Shown here one piece after another: positions 9,111 through 17,863 of a DNA stretch of 52,545 bases. Numbering within the stretch: the first letter of the stretch is position 1; the number at the start of each line of letters is the position of its first letter. The notes under the pieces were generated by a model. It saw only the letters and a program-made list of their open reading frames with translations, was not told where the DNA came from and did no database searches. The stretch spans positions 1 to 52,545 of the forward strand of contig JBLMZW010000146.1 of assembly GCA_050259035.1 (NCBI GenBank). Direction: 5' to 3'. Source of the stretch: JBLMZW01 sp050259035 (GTDB lineage: Bacteria; Bacillota; Syntrophomonadia; Syntrophomonadales; DTU052). Made by a program: the position numbers and the translations under genes.

Positions 9111-10925
9111 ATGGGTAAAGTTGTGGGAATTGACCTGGGGACCACAAATTCTTGCATCGCTTTCATGGATGGACAGGATATCACAGTTATACCAAATGCC
9201 GAAGGGGAGAGAATAACTCCCTCAGTGGTAGGTTTTTCGAAAACCGGTGAGCGACTGGTGGGAAGGGTAGCCAAGCGACAGGCGGTTACCAATCCAGATC
9301 GTACGGTCTCGTCAATAAAACGTCATATGGGGACCACACATCGTGTAACTATAGATGGGAAGGAATATTCACCACAGGAAATATCAGCATTCGTTCTGCA
9401 GAAAATGAAGACCGATGCTGAAGCATACCTGGGAGAACCTGTTACCCAAGCAGTTATTACAGTGCCGGCATATTTTACCGACAGCCAGCGCCAGGCCACT
9501 AAAGACGCTGGGAAAATTGCTGGGCTGGAGGTCCTTCGAATCATTAACGAGCCCACCGCTGCCAGCCTGGCCTACGGTCTCGATAAGGAAGGCAACCAGA
9601 CCATCCTGGTATTTGACCTGGGAGGCGGAACTTTCGATGTATCTATCCTGGAAATCGGCGGAGGGGTATTTGAAGTTAAAGCTACCAGCGGAAACAACCG
9701 CCTGGGGGGAGACGATTTCGACGACCGGATAATCGAATATCTGGTTAACGAATTTAAAAAAGATACCGGTGTCGATTTGAAGAAAGACAAGATGGCCCAT
9801 CAGAGACTGAAAGAGGCTGCGGAAAAAGCCAAACACGAGTTATCAACTGTAACTACTACAGACATAAACATACCTTTTATAACCGCTACCTCTGAGGGAC
9901 CTTTGCATCTGGAAAAAGCACTGACCAGGGCCAAGTTTGATGAGATTACAGCAGACTTGGTTGAGAAAACCATGGGACCTACACGACAGGCTTTAAAAGA
10001 CTCCGGGCTATCGCCCCAACAGATCGACAAGGTTATACTGGTTGGAGGTTCGACCCGTATGCCTTCGGTACAAAACGCCATTAAAAACTTCCTGGGTAAA
10101 GAACCCTATAAAGGAATAAATCCGGATGAGGTAGTAGCCGTTGGTGCAGCTATCCAGGGAGCTGTCCTGGCCGGTGAGGTTAAAGATGTAGTGCTGCTGG
10201 ATGTTACACCGCTGTCGCTGGGGATTGAAACTCTCGGAGGAGTCTTTACTCAAATGATAGAACGCAATACAACCATCCCCACATCCAAAAGCCAGGTTTA
10301 CACTACCGCCGCAGATAACCAGACTTCTGTAGAAATACATGTTCTGCAGGGTGAAAGATCCATGGCTCGTGATAATGTAACCCTGGGAAGGTTTAACCTG
10401 GTGGGTATTCCCTCGGCGCCCAGAGGGATTCCGCAGATTGAGGTCAAGTTTGACATTGATGTCAATGGTATAGTTCACGTTACTGCCAAAGATATGGCTA
10501 CCAATAAAGAGCAGACCATTACTATTACTTCATCTTCCGGCTTAAGCCAGGAAGACATTGAGAAGATGGTCAAAGATGCGGAAAAGTTTGCTGATGAGGA
10601 TCGTAAGAATCGGGAATCGGCTGAGGTTCGCAATAACGGTGACAGTATGGTGTATCAGGCAGAAAAGACTGTGAAGGAATTTGGAGAAAAGGTCGATAAG
10701 GAACTGGTTGACAAATTAAATTCGGCCCGGGAAGAACTGGCTAATGCTTTGCAGGGGGATGATACTGATCTGATTAAGCAGAAAACTGAAGAAGTTACAA
10801 CGGCTTTATATGAATTGACTTCCAAAGTGTATGAGCAGAACGCCCCCAATCCGGAAGCTCCAAGTGACGGTGTTTACGACGCCGAATATGATGTTGCCGA
10901 CGATAAGGACCAGGATAATAAGTAA
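9111..10925 (+). CDS. dnaK: Chaperone protein DnaK (Hsp70)
   Basis: 604-residue Hsp70. The nucleotide-binding domain shows GIDLGTTNSC at residues 5-14, the second phosphate loop VFDLGGGTFDVSILEI and the adenosine motif VILVGGSTRMPSV. The substrate-binding domain follows (DVTPLSLGIETLGG, then LQGERSMARDN), and the helical lid ends in an acidic tail. The protein lacks the extra loop of Gram-negative DnaK in the ATPase domain, as is usual for Firmicutes. ATG 9111 is preceded by GCGGAGGTG. It works with the GrpE encoded upstream and the DnaJ encoded downstream. Confidence 0.98.
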   Translation: MGKVVGIDLGTTNSCIAFMDGQDITVIPNAEGERITPSVVGFSKTGERLVGRVAKRQAVTNPDRTVSSIKRHMGTTHRVTIDGKEYSPQEISAFVLQKMKTDAEAYLGEPVTQAVITVPAYFTDSQRQATKDAGKIAGLEVLRIINEPTAASLAYGLDKEGNQTILVFDLGGGTFDVSILEIGGGVFEVKATSGNNRLGGDDFDDRIIEYLVNEFKKDTGVDLKKDKMAHQRLKEAAEKAKHELSTVTTTDINIPFITATSEGPLHLEKALTRAKFDEITADLVEKTMGPTRQALKDSGLSPQQIDKVILVGGSTRMPSVQNAIKNFLGKEPYKGINPDEVVAVGAAIQGAVLAGEVKDVVLLDVTPLSLGIETLGGVFTQMIERNTTIPTSKSQVYTTAADNQTSVEIHVLQGERSMARDNVTLGRFNLVGIPSAPRGIPQIEVKFDIDVNGIVHVTAKDMATNKEQTITITSSSGLSQEDIEKMVKDAEKFADEDRKNRESAEVRNNGDSMVYQAEKTVKEFGEKVDKELVDKLNSAREELANALQGDDTDLIKQKTEEVTTALYELTSKVYEQNAPNPEAPSDGVYDAEYDVADDKDQDNK

Positions 10926-10930
10926 ATTTT

Positions 10931-10964
10931 TGCCGGGCGAAGGTTATGCATCTTCGACCCGGCA
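10931..10964 (+). other. Strong intercistronic hairpin between dnaK and dnaJ
   Basis: TGCCGGG-c-GAAG pairs with CTTC-ga-CCCGGCA around a 9-base loop, starting 6 bases after the dnaK stop. No U-run follows (the next bases are TTGTAATG), so it is more likely an mRNA-stabilising or processing element, or a partial attenuator that lowers dnaJ relative to dnaK, than a full terminator. Confidence 0.55.
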
Positions 10965-11012
10965 TTGTAATGTATAATATTTTTATATGTAACCTGAAAG
11001 GTGGTCTAATAA

Positions 11013-12131
11013 TTGGCAAAGCGGGACTACTATGAGGTTCTGGGTGTTCCGCGATCTGCTACCCAGGATGAAATTAAAAAAGCATACCGTGCTGCGGCAT
11101 TAAAATATCATCCCGATGTGGCTGAGAACAAAGAAGAAGCCGAAACCATTATGAAAGAGATGAATGAGGCTTATGCCGTCCTTAGCGATGAACAGAAGAG
11201 ACGGCAATATGACCAGTTTGGTCATGATGCTTTTGATCCCAACCAGGGATTTGGTGGATTCGACTTCGATCTGGGGGGAGTAGGCGACATCTTCGATATG
11301 CTTTTTGGAGGCGGTGGAGGACGCCGCCGCCGGACCGGGCCGCAAAGAGGGAACGACCTTGAGGTTCAGGTGGACATTGAATTCGAGGATGCGGCTTTTG
11401 GTGTAGAAAAGGATATAAAGCTGCCCCGTATTGAAGAGTGTGGAACCTGTAAAGGAAGCGGAGCCGAACCGGGTACTTCTCCTACCTCTTGCGCTACCTG
11501 CGGCGGGAAAGGGCAGGTTAGAGCAGTGCAAAACACACCTTTTGGACGTTTTGAAACGGTCAAGGCCTGTGGACGTTGCGGGGGTACCGGCCATATTATC
11601 GAAAAACCATGTAAAACATGTAACGGGGCGGGGAAAGTAAGGAAAACGAGAAACATTAATATAAAGATTCCTGCCGGGGTGGACGTCGGGTCTCGTCTGC
11701 GTATGCAGGGAGAGGGTGAAGCCGGGCAAAGAGGCGGGCCCCCGGGGGACCTTTATGTGCATATATCGATCAGAAGTCATAAAATATTTGAACGAAATGG
11801 TGTGGATATTTACTGTGAGGTGCCTATATCCTTTGCTGAAGCAGCTTTAGGAGGCGAAGTCGACGTTCCTACTTTAGATGGGAAGTCGCAGATTAAAGTT
11901 CCAGAAGGAACTCAGACCGGAGGCAGGTTTGTTTTAAAAGGCAAAGGAATACCGCATCTGAGAGGGCATAAACGCGGGGACCAGATAGTAATAGTCAAAG
12001 TGCTCACCCCTACGCGTATAAACGAGAAGCAGAAGGAACTTTTGCGCAAGTTTGCAGAGGAAGAGGAGAAACGAAGCGGTTCTGCCAGGAAAGGGATTTT
12101 TGAGAAAGTGAAAGACGCTTTCTCAGGTTGA
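11013..12131 (+). CDS. dnaJ: Chaperone protein DnaJ (Hsp40, type I)
   Basis: 372-residue class A Hsp40. The J domain carries the HPD motif at residues 33-35. A Gly/Phe-rich linker (GFGGFDFDLGG) and a GGGGGRRRR stretch follow, then four zinc-finger repeats of type CxxCxGxG (CGTCKGSG, CATCGGKG, CGRCGGTG, CKTCNGAG) and the C-terminal substrate-binding domains. It stimulates DnaK ATPase and delivers substrates. It starts at TTG 11013, preceded by AAAGGTGG at good distance; no in-frame ATG lies nearby. The prmA start follows 14 bases after the stop, so the operon probably reads through. Confidence 0.96.
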   Translation: MAKRDYYEVLGVPRSATQDEIKKAYRAAALKYHPDVAENKEEAETIMKEMNEAYAVLSDEQKRRQYDQFGHDAFDPNQGFGGFDFDLGGVGDIFDMLFGGGGGRRRRTGPQRGNDLEVQVDIEFEDAAFGVEKDIKLPRIEECGTCKGSGAEPGTSPTSCATCGGKGQVRAVQNTPFGRFETVKACGRCGGTGHIIEKPCKTCNGAGKVRKTRNINIKIPAGVDVGSRLRMQGEGEAGQRGGPPGDLYVHISIRSHKIFERNGVDIYCEVPISFAEAALGGEVDVPTLDGKSQIKVPEGTQTGGRFVLKGKGIPHLRGHKRGDQIVIVKVLTPTRINEKQKELLRKFAEEEEKRSGSARKGIFEKVKDAFSG

Positions 12132-12145
12132 TGAGGTGATCTGAT

Positions 12146-13063
12146 TTGGATTGGACTGAGATCAGAGTAACTACTGAACAATCCTGCGTTGATGCTATCG
12201 CAGGATTATTTTATGTTTGGGGGGCCGGGGGAGTAGCTATTGAAGACCCGACGGCTGTCAGGGGTTATATTGAACGGGGAGAATGGGACGCCCACAATTA
12301 TTCAGATGATTATCTCGTGCTTAACCAGGTGATGGTCAGCGCCTTTTTTCCTCTTCCGTTTGAATTGGACAGCAATAAGCTAAAGCAAGTAAATGATGCC
12401 ACTGGCCCAGGCTGTAAGATTAAGACGACAATTATTCGGGAAGAAGATTGGGCAGACAATTGGAAAACCTATTATCATATTACGCGGGTAGGATCGAACA
12501 TTGTAATTAAACCATCATGGAGGGAATATGAAAGTAAACCCGAAGATCTGATTATCGAATTGGATCCGGGCATGGCTTTCGGAACCGGAACTCATATAAC
12601 TACCCGTCAGTGCCTGGAATTATTGGAGGAAAAAATGACCGGAGGGGAATCGGTGCTGGATATCGGCACCGGATCAGGAATTCTCGCCATTGCCGCAGTG
12701 CTTCTAGGCGCCAAACAAGTTGCAGCACTTGAAATAGATCCGGTGGCTGTTGGAGTTGCGGGTAGTAATTTTGAAAACAACCAGGTAGACCAAAACATAG
12801 TCTTGAATACTGGGGATTTCGCTGACTATCAGGGCCCGGATGTTGATGTTTTGATCGCTAATCTGACCGGTAATGTAATTATCAAGTTACTGGACAGGAT
12901 TACGCACCAGGTTAAGCCCGGGGGATTATTTATAGGAGCGGGGATTAACCGGGAACAATGGATAACCCTGAAAATAGAGATGGATAAAAAAGGTCTGCAG
13001 GTTTTAAAGACTCTGGAAGAAGAAGAGTGGGTTGGGGTCTTGGCCCGAAGGCCATCAAAATGA
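12146..13063 (+). CDS. prmA: Ribosomal protein L11 methyltransferase PrmA
   Basis: 305-residue SAM-dependent methyltransferase that trimethylates L11. The N-terminal substrate-recognition domain is followed by the linker motif DPGMAFGTGTHITTRQCLELL and the Rossmann motif I VLDIGTGSGILAIAA, with the catalytic-domain motif IANLTG further on. It starts at TTG 12146 with GAGGTGAT five bases upstream. Its stop overlaps the rsmE start (ATGA). Position after dnaJ and before rsmE is the conserved Firmicute arrangement, linking folding and ribosome maturation genes. Confidence 0.95.
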   Translation: MDWTEIRVTTEQSCVDAIAGLFYVWGAGGVAIEDPTAVRGYIERGEWDAHNYSDDYLVLNQVMVSAFFPLPFELDSNKLKQVNDATGPGCKIKTTIIREEDWADNWKTYYHITRVGSNIVIKPSWREYESKPEDLIIELDPGMAFGTGTHITTRQCLELLEEKMTGGESVLDIGTGSGILAIAAVLLGAKQVAALEIDPVAVGVAGSNFENNQVDQNIVLNTGDFADYQGPDVDVLIANLTGNVIIKLLDRITHQVKPGGLFIGAGINREQWITLKIEMDKKGLQVLKTLEEEEWVGVLARRPSK

Positions 13064-13815
13064 GACGTTTTTACGTTGAGACCGGGACTATTGTAGCCGG
13101 TAGGGTTTGCTTGACCGGGAGTCAGTCCAAACATGCCTTGCAGGTATTACGTCTTCAACCGGGGGAAAAGGTAATAATCTTTGATGGGTCAGGTGTAGAT
13201 TATCTAATTGAATTGGAAGAAGTAACACCTGGTTCAGTCACGGGAACTGTTATTGAAACCCGGGAGAATGTTAACGACGGCTTACTATCAGTTACCCTGG
13301 TACAAGCTCTGGGTAAGGGTGACAAGATGGATTTCATTATTCAAAAGGCAGCGGAGTTAGGAGTTAGAAAGATAATTCCGACAGTTACAGAACATACGGT
13401 GGTAAAGCTTAGCGGAGAAAAAGCTACGGAACGAGTAAACCGCTGGAACCGTGTAGCCATTGAAGCCTGCAAGCAATGCGGGCGTAGTCGGCCTCCATTA
13501 GTTGAGAAAATCGTCAATTTAACCGAGGTAACGAAACAATGTTCAGAAGCTTCCGGCCTGTTCTTCTATGAAGGAGCCAGAGATATCAGCCTTAAAGGCG
13601 TTTTAAAACAACATGCCAACGAAATTCTGGCTCAAGGCGTTTACTTGTTCATTGGCCCTGAAGGAGGGTTTTCTTCAGGTGAGGCAGATCTCGCTCGAAG
13701 GAGCGGATTAGAACTTGTCGGGTTAGGCCCAAGGATACTGCGAACCGAGACCGCAGGTATTACAGCCATATCAATAGTGATGTATGAATTAGGTGATCTG
13801 GGGGGCTCGTTATGA
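13060..13815 (+). CDS. rsmE: 16S rRNA m3U1498 methyltransferase RsmE
   Basis: SPOUT-class methyltransferase of 251 residues, starting MRRFYVE at ATG 13060, which overlaps the prmA stop. An upstream in-frame GTG at 13027 lies inside prmA and would add 11 residues that do not resemble the family. The N-terminal PUA-like domain is followed by the trefoil-knot region with QALGKGDKMDFIIQKAAELG, IGPEGGFS and GLGPRILRTETA, the SAM-binding knot signatures. It modifies U1498 in the decoding region of 16S rRNA. Its stop overlaps the mtaB start. Confidence 0.95.
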   Translation: MRRFYVETGTIVAGRVCLTGSQSKHALQVLRLQPGEKVIIFDGSGVDYLIELEEVTPGSVTGTVIETRENVNDGLLSVTLVQALGKGDKMDFIIQKAAELGVRKIIPTVTEHTVVKLSGEKATERVNRWNRVAIEACKQCGRSRPPLVEKIVNLTEVTKQCSEASGLFFYEGARDISLKGVLKQHANEILAQGVYLFIGPEGGFSSGEADLARRSGLELVGLGPRILRTETAGITAISIVMYELGDLGGSL

Positions 13816-15116
13816 AAGCAGCGGTTTATACCCTGGGATGCAAAGTTAATCAGGTAGAGACCGAGGCTATTAAGGAGTCATTGATCCAGGATGGATATGA
13901 AATAGTCGACTTTCCTGAAGCAGCTGACGTTTTTATTATTAATACCTGCGCGGTAACTCAGATCGCGGATAAAAAGTCCCGGGCTGTTATCAGAAGGGCT
14001 AGAAGAATCAACCCCCTAGCTCGGGTAGTGGTGACCGGTTGTTATAGTCAGGTTTTTCGTGAGCAGATAGAAAGTATGGGTGATATTGACCTTATCATTC
14101 CGAATAAAGATAAAGAAGACCTTGCCGGAATACTTAAACAATATATTAGTACCGGACAGGCGGCCAACGACTCCCTTGAACGGGAAGACAAACTGCAGGC
14201 CATTAAATATAGCGAACGCCATCACAGGACCAGAGCCTTCGTAAAGATTGAGGACGGCTGTGAAAGTTGGTGTACTTACTGTATTGTACCCCAGGCCCGA
14301 GGCCGGATCCGGAGTAAACATCCCGAAGATGTATTGAGTGAGATACAAGGAATGCTGGATTTAGGGTATAGGGAAATAGTTTTAACGGGGATTCATATAG
14401 GACAATATGGCAGGGATCTGGAGAAATGGGAGTTAGTCACCTTATTAGAATTTCTCCTGTATAAATTGTCGGGAACCTACAGATTGAGGTTAGGCTCAAT
14501 AGAAGTAAGCGAACTAAATGTCAGGCTAAGAGAATTGATAACTGGCGATCGCAGGCTTTGTCGCCATCTGCACATACCACTACAGAGCGGCAGTGACAAA
14601 ATTCTGCACCTTATGAACCGGCATTACTCATCGCGACAGTACCTTGACCTGCTGCAAACCGTAGCAGATAATTTACCTGGTATAGGATTAACAACTGATG
14701 TAATGGTAGGCTTTCCCGGAGAAGGGGAAACCGAATGGCATGAAACCGTTAGTCTGATTGAGGGGAGCCCGTTGAATGACCTTCATGTATTTCGTTTTTC
14801 GCCCCGGCCAGGTACCCGGGCTGCCACTTTTTCTGGCACAGTAAGCAATGAAATTAAGAACTTTCGCAGCCGGCAGCTAATTGACCTGGGTGAAAGAAAA
14901 AGGTACAAGTTTATGAAATCACTGGTCGGCGGAAAAACTCAGGTGCTTACGGAAAAAAGAGTTGACGGGGTTACCCGAGGGTTAAGTGACAATTACGTTG
15001 AGGTCGATCTTGAAGACCAGGTCCCTTTAAACACGCTTTTTAACGTTGGGATTCAGCAGCAGAAGCAGCAGGGGACTTTGGCAGGGGTTATTTTAGATGA
15101 GAATATGAAAATTTAA
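13812..15116 (+). CDS. mtaB: tRNA N6-threonylcarbamoyladenosine(37) methylthiotransferase MtaB
   Basis: 434-residue radical SAM methylthiotransferase that converts t6A37 to ms2t6A37 in ANN-decoding tRNAs. The N-terminal UPF0004 domain has cysteines for the auxiliary 4Fe-4S cluster (TLGCKVNQ, INTCAVT, VTGCYSQ). The radical SAM domain has CESWCTYC, and a C-terminal TRAM domain follows. MtaB is distinguished from MiaB by the TLGCKVNQVE start and by its position after rsmE. It is the last gene of the heat-shock transcription unit. The 3' end is followed by a 265-base gap. Confidence 0.94.
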   Translation: MKAAVYTLGCKVNQVETEAIKESLIQDGYEIVDFPEAADVFIINTCAVTQIADKKSRAVIRRARRINPLARVVVTGCYSQVFREQIESMGDIDLIIPNKDKEDLAGILKQYISTGQAANDSLEREDKLQAIKYSERHHRTRAFVKIEDGCESWCTYCIVPQARGRIRSKHPEDVLSEIQGMLDLGYREIVLTGIHIGQYGRDLEKWELVTLLEFLLYKLSGTYRLRLGSIEVSELNVRLRELITGDRRLCRHLHIPLQSGSDKILHLMNRHYSSRQYLDLLQTVADNLPGIGLTTDVMVGFPGEGETEWHETVSLIEGSPLNDLHVFRFSPRPGTRAATFSGTVSNEIKNFRSRQLIDLGERKRYKFMKSLVGGKTQVLTEKRVDGVTRGLSDNYVEVDLEDQVPLNTLFNVGIQQQKQQGTLAGVILDENMKI

Positions 15117-15366
15117 TACTGGAAGAATATAGATATGGGAATAATATAGATAAGCTTTAAGGGCATAGTTCTCGTTCTATCTTGCATACCCAGGTAGTTG
15201 CCTCCAATGGTTGAGTAGTTTATTATTGTGTCATAAGATACCAAATTAATATATTCGGTTCATTAGCAGGAAGAATCAACATTCACGTTGAATTATATAT
15301 GGATTGATTTTTATTGCTGGTGATAAGCCAGGTAGTTATCAATGGACAACAAACCTCCGTCTTTGA
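15117..15366. other. Gene-free stretch between mtaB and the HIT gene
   Basis: No open frame of useful length and no RNA gene that I recognise. It is AT-rich. The ten-base word CCAGGTAGTT occurs twice, at 15190-15199 and 15328-15337, each followed within a few bases by CAATGG; the two copies are 138 bases apart. No clear terminator for mtaB and no convincing promoter for the HIT gene is visible. Confidence 0.4.
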
Positions 15367-15381
15367 AGGGAGGGAAAAGAT

Positions 15382-15711
15382 CTGGAAGACTGTATATTCT
15401 GCAAAATCATTAACCGGGAAATCGGTTCATCCGTTGTTTTTGAAGACGACCGGATAATTGCCATTAAAGATATAAAACCACTGGCACCGGTTCATATTTT
15501 GTTAATTACGAAAAAGCATGTAGCGAACCTTGAAGAAATAGACGAAGATGATATCGAACTATTGGGATATATACAATGGAGAGCCCGGGAGATAGCCCGT
15601 GATTTGGGCCTGGGAGGTAATTACCGTATTATGACTAACTGTGGTGAAAAGGCCGGACAAATGGTTTTTCACCTGCATTACCACCTCCTGGGAGGAAAGG
15701 AAATGGATTGA
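15382..15711 (+). CDS. HIT family (histidine triad) nucleotide-binding hydrolase, apparent CTG start
   Basis: 109-residue protein of the HinT/PKCI type, which hydrolyses AMP-lysine-like phosphoramidates. The N-terminus (L/M)EDCIFCKIINREI and the C-terminal histidine triad FHLHYHLLGG both match the family. The reading frame has no ATG, GTG or TTG at its 5' end: an in-frame TGA at 15364 closes it, and the codon at the expected Met position is CTG (15382-15384). GGGAGGG at 15368-15374 lies 7 bases upstream, an ideal ribosome binding site for that codon. The next possible start, TTG 15499, would delete the first 39 residues, including the CxxC pair. It may be a true CTG start or a single-base error. 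rpsU follows under its own promoter. Confidence 0.88.
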   Translation: MEDCIFCKIINREIGSSVVFEDDRIIAIKDIKPLAPVHILLITKKHVANLEEIDEDDIELLGYIQWRAREIARDLGLGGNYRIMTNCGEKAGQMVFHLHYHLLGGKEMD

Positions 15712-15720
15712 TTGCATTGC

Positions 15721-15749
15721 TTGACGATAGGTAGGTCTAAGAGTAGAAT
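15721..15749 (+). promoter_or_regulatory. Sigma-A promoter of rpsU
   Basis: TTGACG (15721-15726), 17 bases, TAGAAT (15744-15749), five of six matches in each box. It lies immediately after the HIT gene stop and about 45 bases before the rpsU start. Confidence 0.75.
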
Positions 15750-15794
15750 GAAAAAGCATGCTGAAATGTCTGGCGGATGGAGGGGAGGGAAATT

Positions 15795-15977
15795 GTGAGC
15801 GAGGTCAAAGTTGGTAAGAATGAATCTTTAGATAGTGCCATTAAGAGATTCAAACGCTCCTGCCAGCGGTCGGGCGTAATGAAGGATATGCGTAGACACG
15901 AACATTACGAAAAACCGAGTGTCAGGAAAAAGAAAAAGGCTGAGGCTGCGAGAAAAAAGAAAAAAAAGTGGAGTTAG
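15795..15977 (+). CDS. rpsU: 30S ribosomal protein S21
   Basis: 60-residue basic protein beginning MSEVKVGKNESLDSAIKRF, with the S21 segment FKRSCQRSG and a Lys/Arg-rich C-terminus (RKKKKAEAARKKKKK), which binds 16S rRNA near the anti-Shine-Dalgarno. I chose GTG 15795, preceded by GGGGAGGG; the in-frame ATG at 15777 overlaps this ribosome binding site. Own promoter upstream. yqeY follows 12 bases later, a pairing found throughout Firmicutes. Confidence 0.96.
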   Translation: MSEVKVGKNESLDSAIKRFKRSCQRSGVMKDMRRHEHYEKPSVRKKKKAEAARKKKKKWS

Positions 15978-15989
15978 GGAGGCAGTTAA

Positions 15990-16445
15990 ATGTCCCTGAA
16001 GGATACTCTGCTTGAAGATTTAAAAACAGCTATGAAGGCCAGAGAAGCCGGAAAGATTAAGGTATCGGTTATCAGGCTGACTAGGGCTGCAATACAGACC
16101 GAGGAAATCGATAAAAGGCGTGATCTCACTGAAGCCGAGCTTCTGGAGGTCCTTAGCAGGGAGATAAAAAAGAGAAAAGAAGCTTTGCCGGACTACCAGA
16201 AGGCTGGAAGGGATGAAGCCGTCAAGCAATTACTAGAAGAAATAACTATTCTTCAAGCCTACCTTCCCGAACAGTTAAGTGAAGAAGACATCCGGTCTTT
16301 GATTAAAGAAGTAATAAATGGGACAGGTGCCCAGGGGGTAGAAGAACTAGGACGGGTAATGAAAGTAATAATACCCAAAACCAAAGGCCGGGCGGATGGT
16401 AAACTAGTGAGTGATCTGGTTAAAGAAATTTTGGTCAAGAAATGA
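15990..16445 (+). CDS. yqeY: GatB/YqeY domain protein
   Basis: 151-residue helical protein with the GatB_Yqey fold: an N-terminal helical region starting MSLKDTLLEDLKTAMKA, and the small C-terminal domain (residues about 95-150) related to the tRNA-binding tail of GatB. Its biochemical role is not established, although a tRNA-linked function has been proposed from the domain. ATG 15990 has TTAGGGAGG upstream. It is co-transcribed with rpsU and followed directly by a strong terminator. Confidence 0.92.
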   Translation: MSLKDTLLEDLKTAMKAREAGKIKVSVIRLTRAAIQTEEIDKRRDLTEAELLEVLSREIKKRKEALPDYQKAGRDEAVKQLLEEITILQAYLPEQLSEEDIRSLIKEVINGTGAQGVEELGRVMKVIIPKTKGRADGKLVSDLVKEILVKK

Positions 16446-16480
16446 AGTCTGGTAGGCGATCTTACCAGACTTTATTTTTT
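16445..16480 (+). terminator. Rho-independent terminator after rpsU-yqeY
   Basis: AAGTCTGGTA pairs perfectly with TACCAGACTT around an 8-base loop and is followed by TTATTTTTT. The stem begins at the last base of the yqeY stop codon. Confidence 0.93.
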
Positions 16481-16504
16481 GCTTCCATGTGGAGTTGTTG
16501 AAAT

Positions 16505-17863
16505 ATGTCATTTATGAATCGAGGAATGCAAAACCGGAAACAAAAAATTATTCTTTGGATAATAGTTGCCCTGGTAGTTCTTAGCTTTTTGTTGACGATA
16601 GTGATTCCTCTGTGGGCTTCGCAGAATAAGGTCCCACTGGTACGTATTAAAGGAGTCTTGACTCCTGCAACGGCAAACTATACCGAGAAGGCGTTCCAGA
16701 CTGCAATGAACAGCCAGGCCCAATGCATAATTATTGAATTGGATAGTTCGGGAGGCAGTATGGCAACTGCCATACATATTAGGGATCAGATGAATAATAA
16801 TACTGTTCCTACTATAGTGTTTATAAAGGGGCAGGCTCAATCCGCAGCCTGCCTCATTGCTTTAGCCGGGGATTATCTTTATATGACTCCTGGTTCTACT
16901 ATTGGAGCAGGATCGAGCCGAATATTCGATATTGCCAATGAGGTAGAAAGAAGTAATGAAGAGAGTATAACGGCTTGGAAAGCAGAAATGGAGGCGGTGG
17001 CGTTAGCTCATGGACGTAATGCTGCTGTCGTACGGGGATTTGTTGATCCTACTGATAATGTGAGAGGTTTATCAGGACCAGGAGGGAGAATAAGGCTTAA
17101 CACCAAGGAAGCCTTGGAGCAGGGTGTATGTGACGGGGAAGCCGGTGATGTTGCCAAAGTCATGATGCTAATCGGAAAAAAGAACTCCCAAATCGATACG
17201 GTTAACCCTGGAGGCTTAAATAAAGCAATTAACGATTTAGCTCAACCTGACATAGCTATTATTCTATTGATTTTAGGGATGACATTGTTAGTCGTAGAGG
17301 TTATTTCTTTCGGCTGGGGAATTCCCGGATCTTTGGGCATTATTTGTTTAGGAGTTTATGTTTTTTCCCAATTCAAGTCGGGGGTAACAGGTTGGGATGG
17401 CCTGGCAATTTTTGCTGTAGGAGTTGTTCTTATTTTAATCGAAATGTTAGCTTTTCCTGGTTTGGGCTGGCCGGGTTTGGGAGGACTGCTGGCTATGGGG
17501 ATGGCATTAATCCTTGCCAGTGCCCAGGCTTACCGGGGATGGACTATTCTTATAATTTCTGCGTTAGGAACAGTGTTATTCCTGTCCACTTATATTTACG
17601 TTTTAAAGAAAAGAGGCTTATTGCTGCAACCCGAAGAAACCAGTCTGCTCGGAAATCTTGATCACAAGGAATACATGAATCAAATAGGAGAGGCTTTAAG
17701 TCCTCTAAACCCGAAGGGAGAAATAATCATCAAGGGACGGCGCCTTAAAGTAGTAAGCCGTACTGAATATGTCAGACCGGGACAGAAAGTCAGGGTAGTG
17801 AACATAATCGGCCGTAAAGTTGTTGTTTCCCCCGAGGATAATAACGAAATTATTCCGTCCTGA
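16505..17863 (+). CDS. nfeD: Membrane-bound serine protease of the NfeD (ClpP-class) family
   Basis: 452-residue long-form NfeD. An N-terminal membrane segment (about 15-37) precedes a ClpP-like protease domain with ELDSSGGSMATA and GQAQSAACLIALAGDY. Ser113 and Lys159 are the candidate Ser-Lys dyad, by position. A cluster of four to six membrane helices (about 245-375) and a C-terminal OB-fold domain (PKGEIIIKGRRLKVVSR to the end) follow. Such proteins act with the flotillin-like FloA in membrane organisation, but here the gene that follows is yqfC and no floA is present. ATG 16505 has GGAG 10 bases upstream; the gene starts just after the yqeY terminator. Confidence 0.92.
   Translation: MSFMNRGMQNRKQKIILWIIVALVVLSFLLTIVIPLWASQNKVPLVRIKGVLTPATANYTEKAFQTAMNSQAQCIIIELDSSGGSMATAIHIRDQMNNNTVPTIVFIKGQAQSAACLIALAGDYLYMTPGSTIGAGSSRIFDIANEVERSNEESITAWKAEMEAVALAHGRNAAVVRGFVDPTDNVRGLSGPGGRIRLNTKEALEQGVCDGEAGDVAKVMMLIGKKNSQIDTVNPGGLNKAINDLAQPDIAIILLILGMTLLVVEVISFGWGIPGSLGIICLGVYVFSQFKSGVTGWDGLAIFAVGVVLILIEMLAFPGLGWPGLGGLLAMGMALILASAQAYRGWTILIISALGTVLFLSTYIYVLKKRGLLLQPEETSLLGNLDHKEYMNQIGEALSPLNPKGEIIIKGRRLKVVSRTEYVRPGQKVRVVNIIGRKVVVSPEDNNEIIPS

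Noticed and set aside
9384..10478. Long antisense frames opposite dnaK
   Set aside because: Shadows of dnaK with no recognisable protein features. Claims of genes antisense to dnaK have been common artefacts.
10931..10975. The hairpin after dnaK as a terminator
   Set aside because: There is no U-run after the stem, and dnaJ follows with a proper ribosome binding site in the conserved operon order.
11100..11780. A 226-codon open frame on the minus strand opposite dnaJ
   Set aside because: It is fully antisense to the DnaJ zinc-finger and linker coding sequence, shows no family features or ribosome binding site, and is explained by the codon bias of dnaJ.
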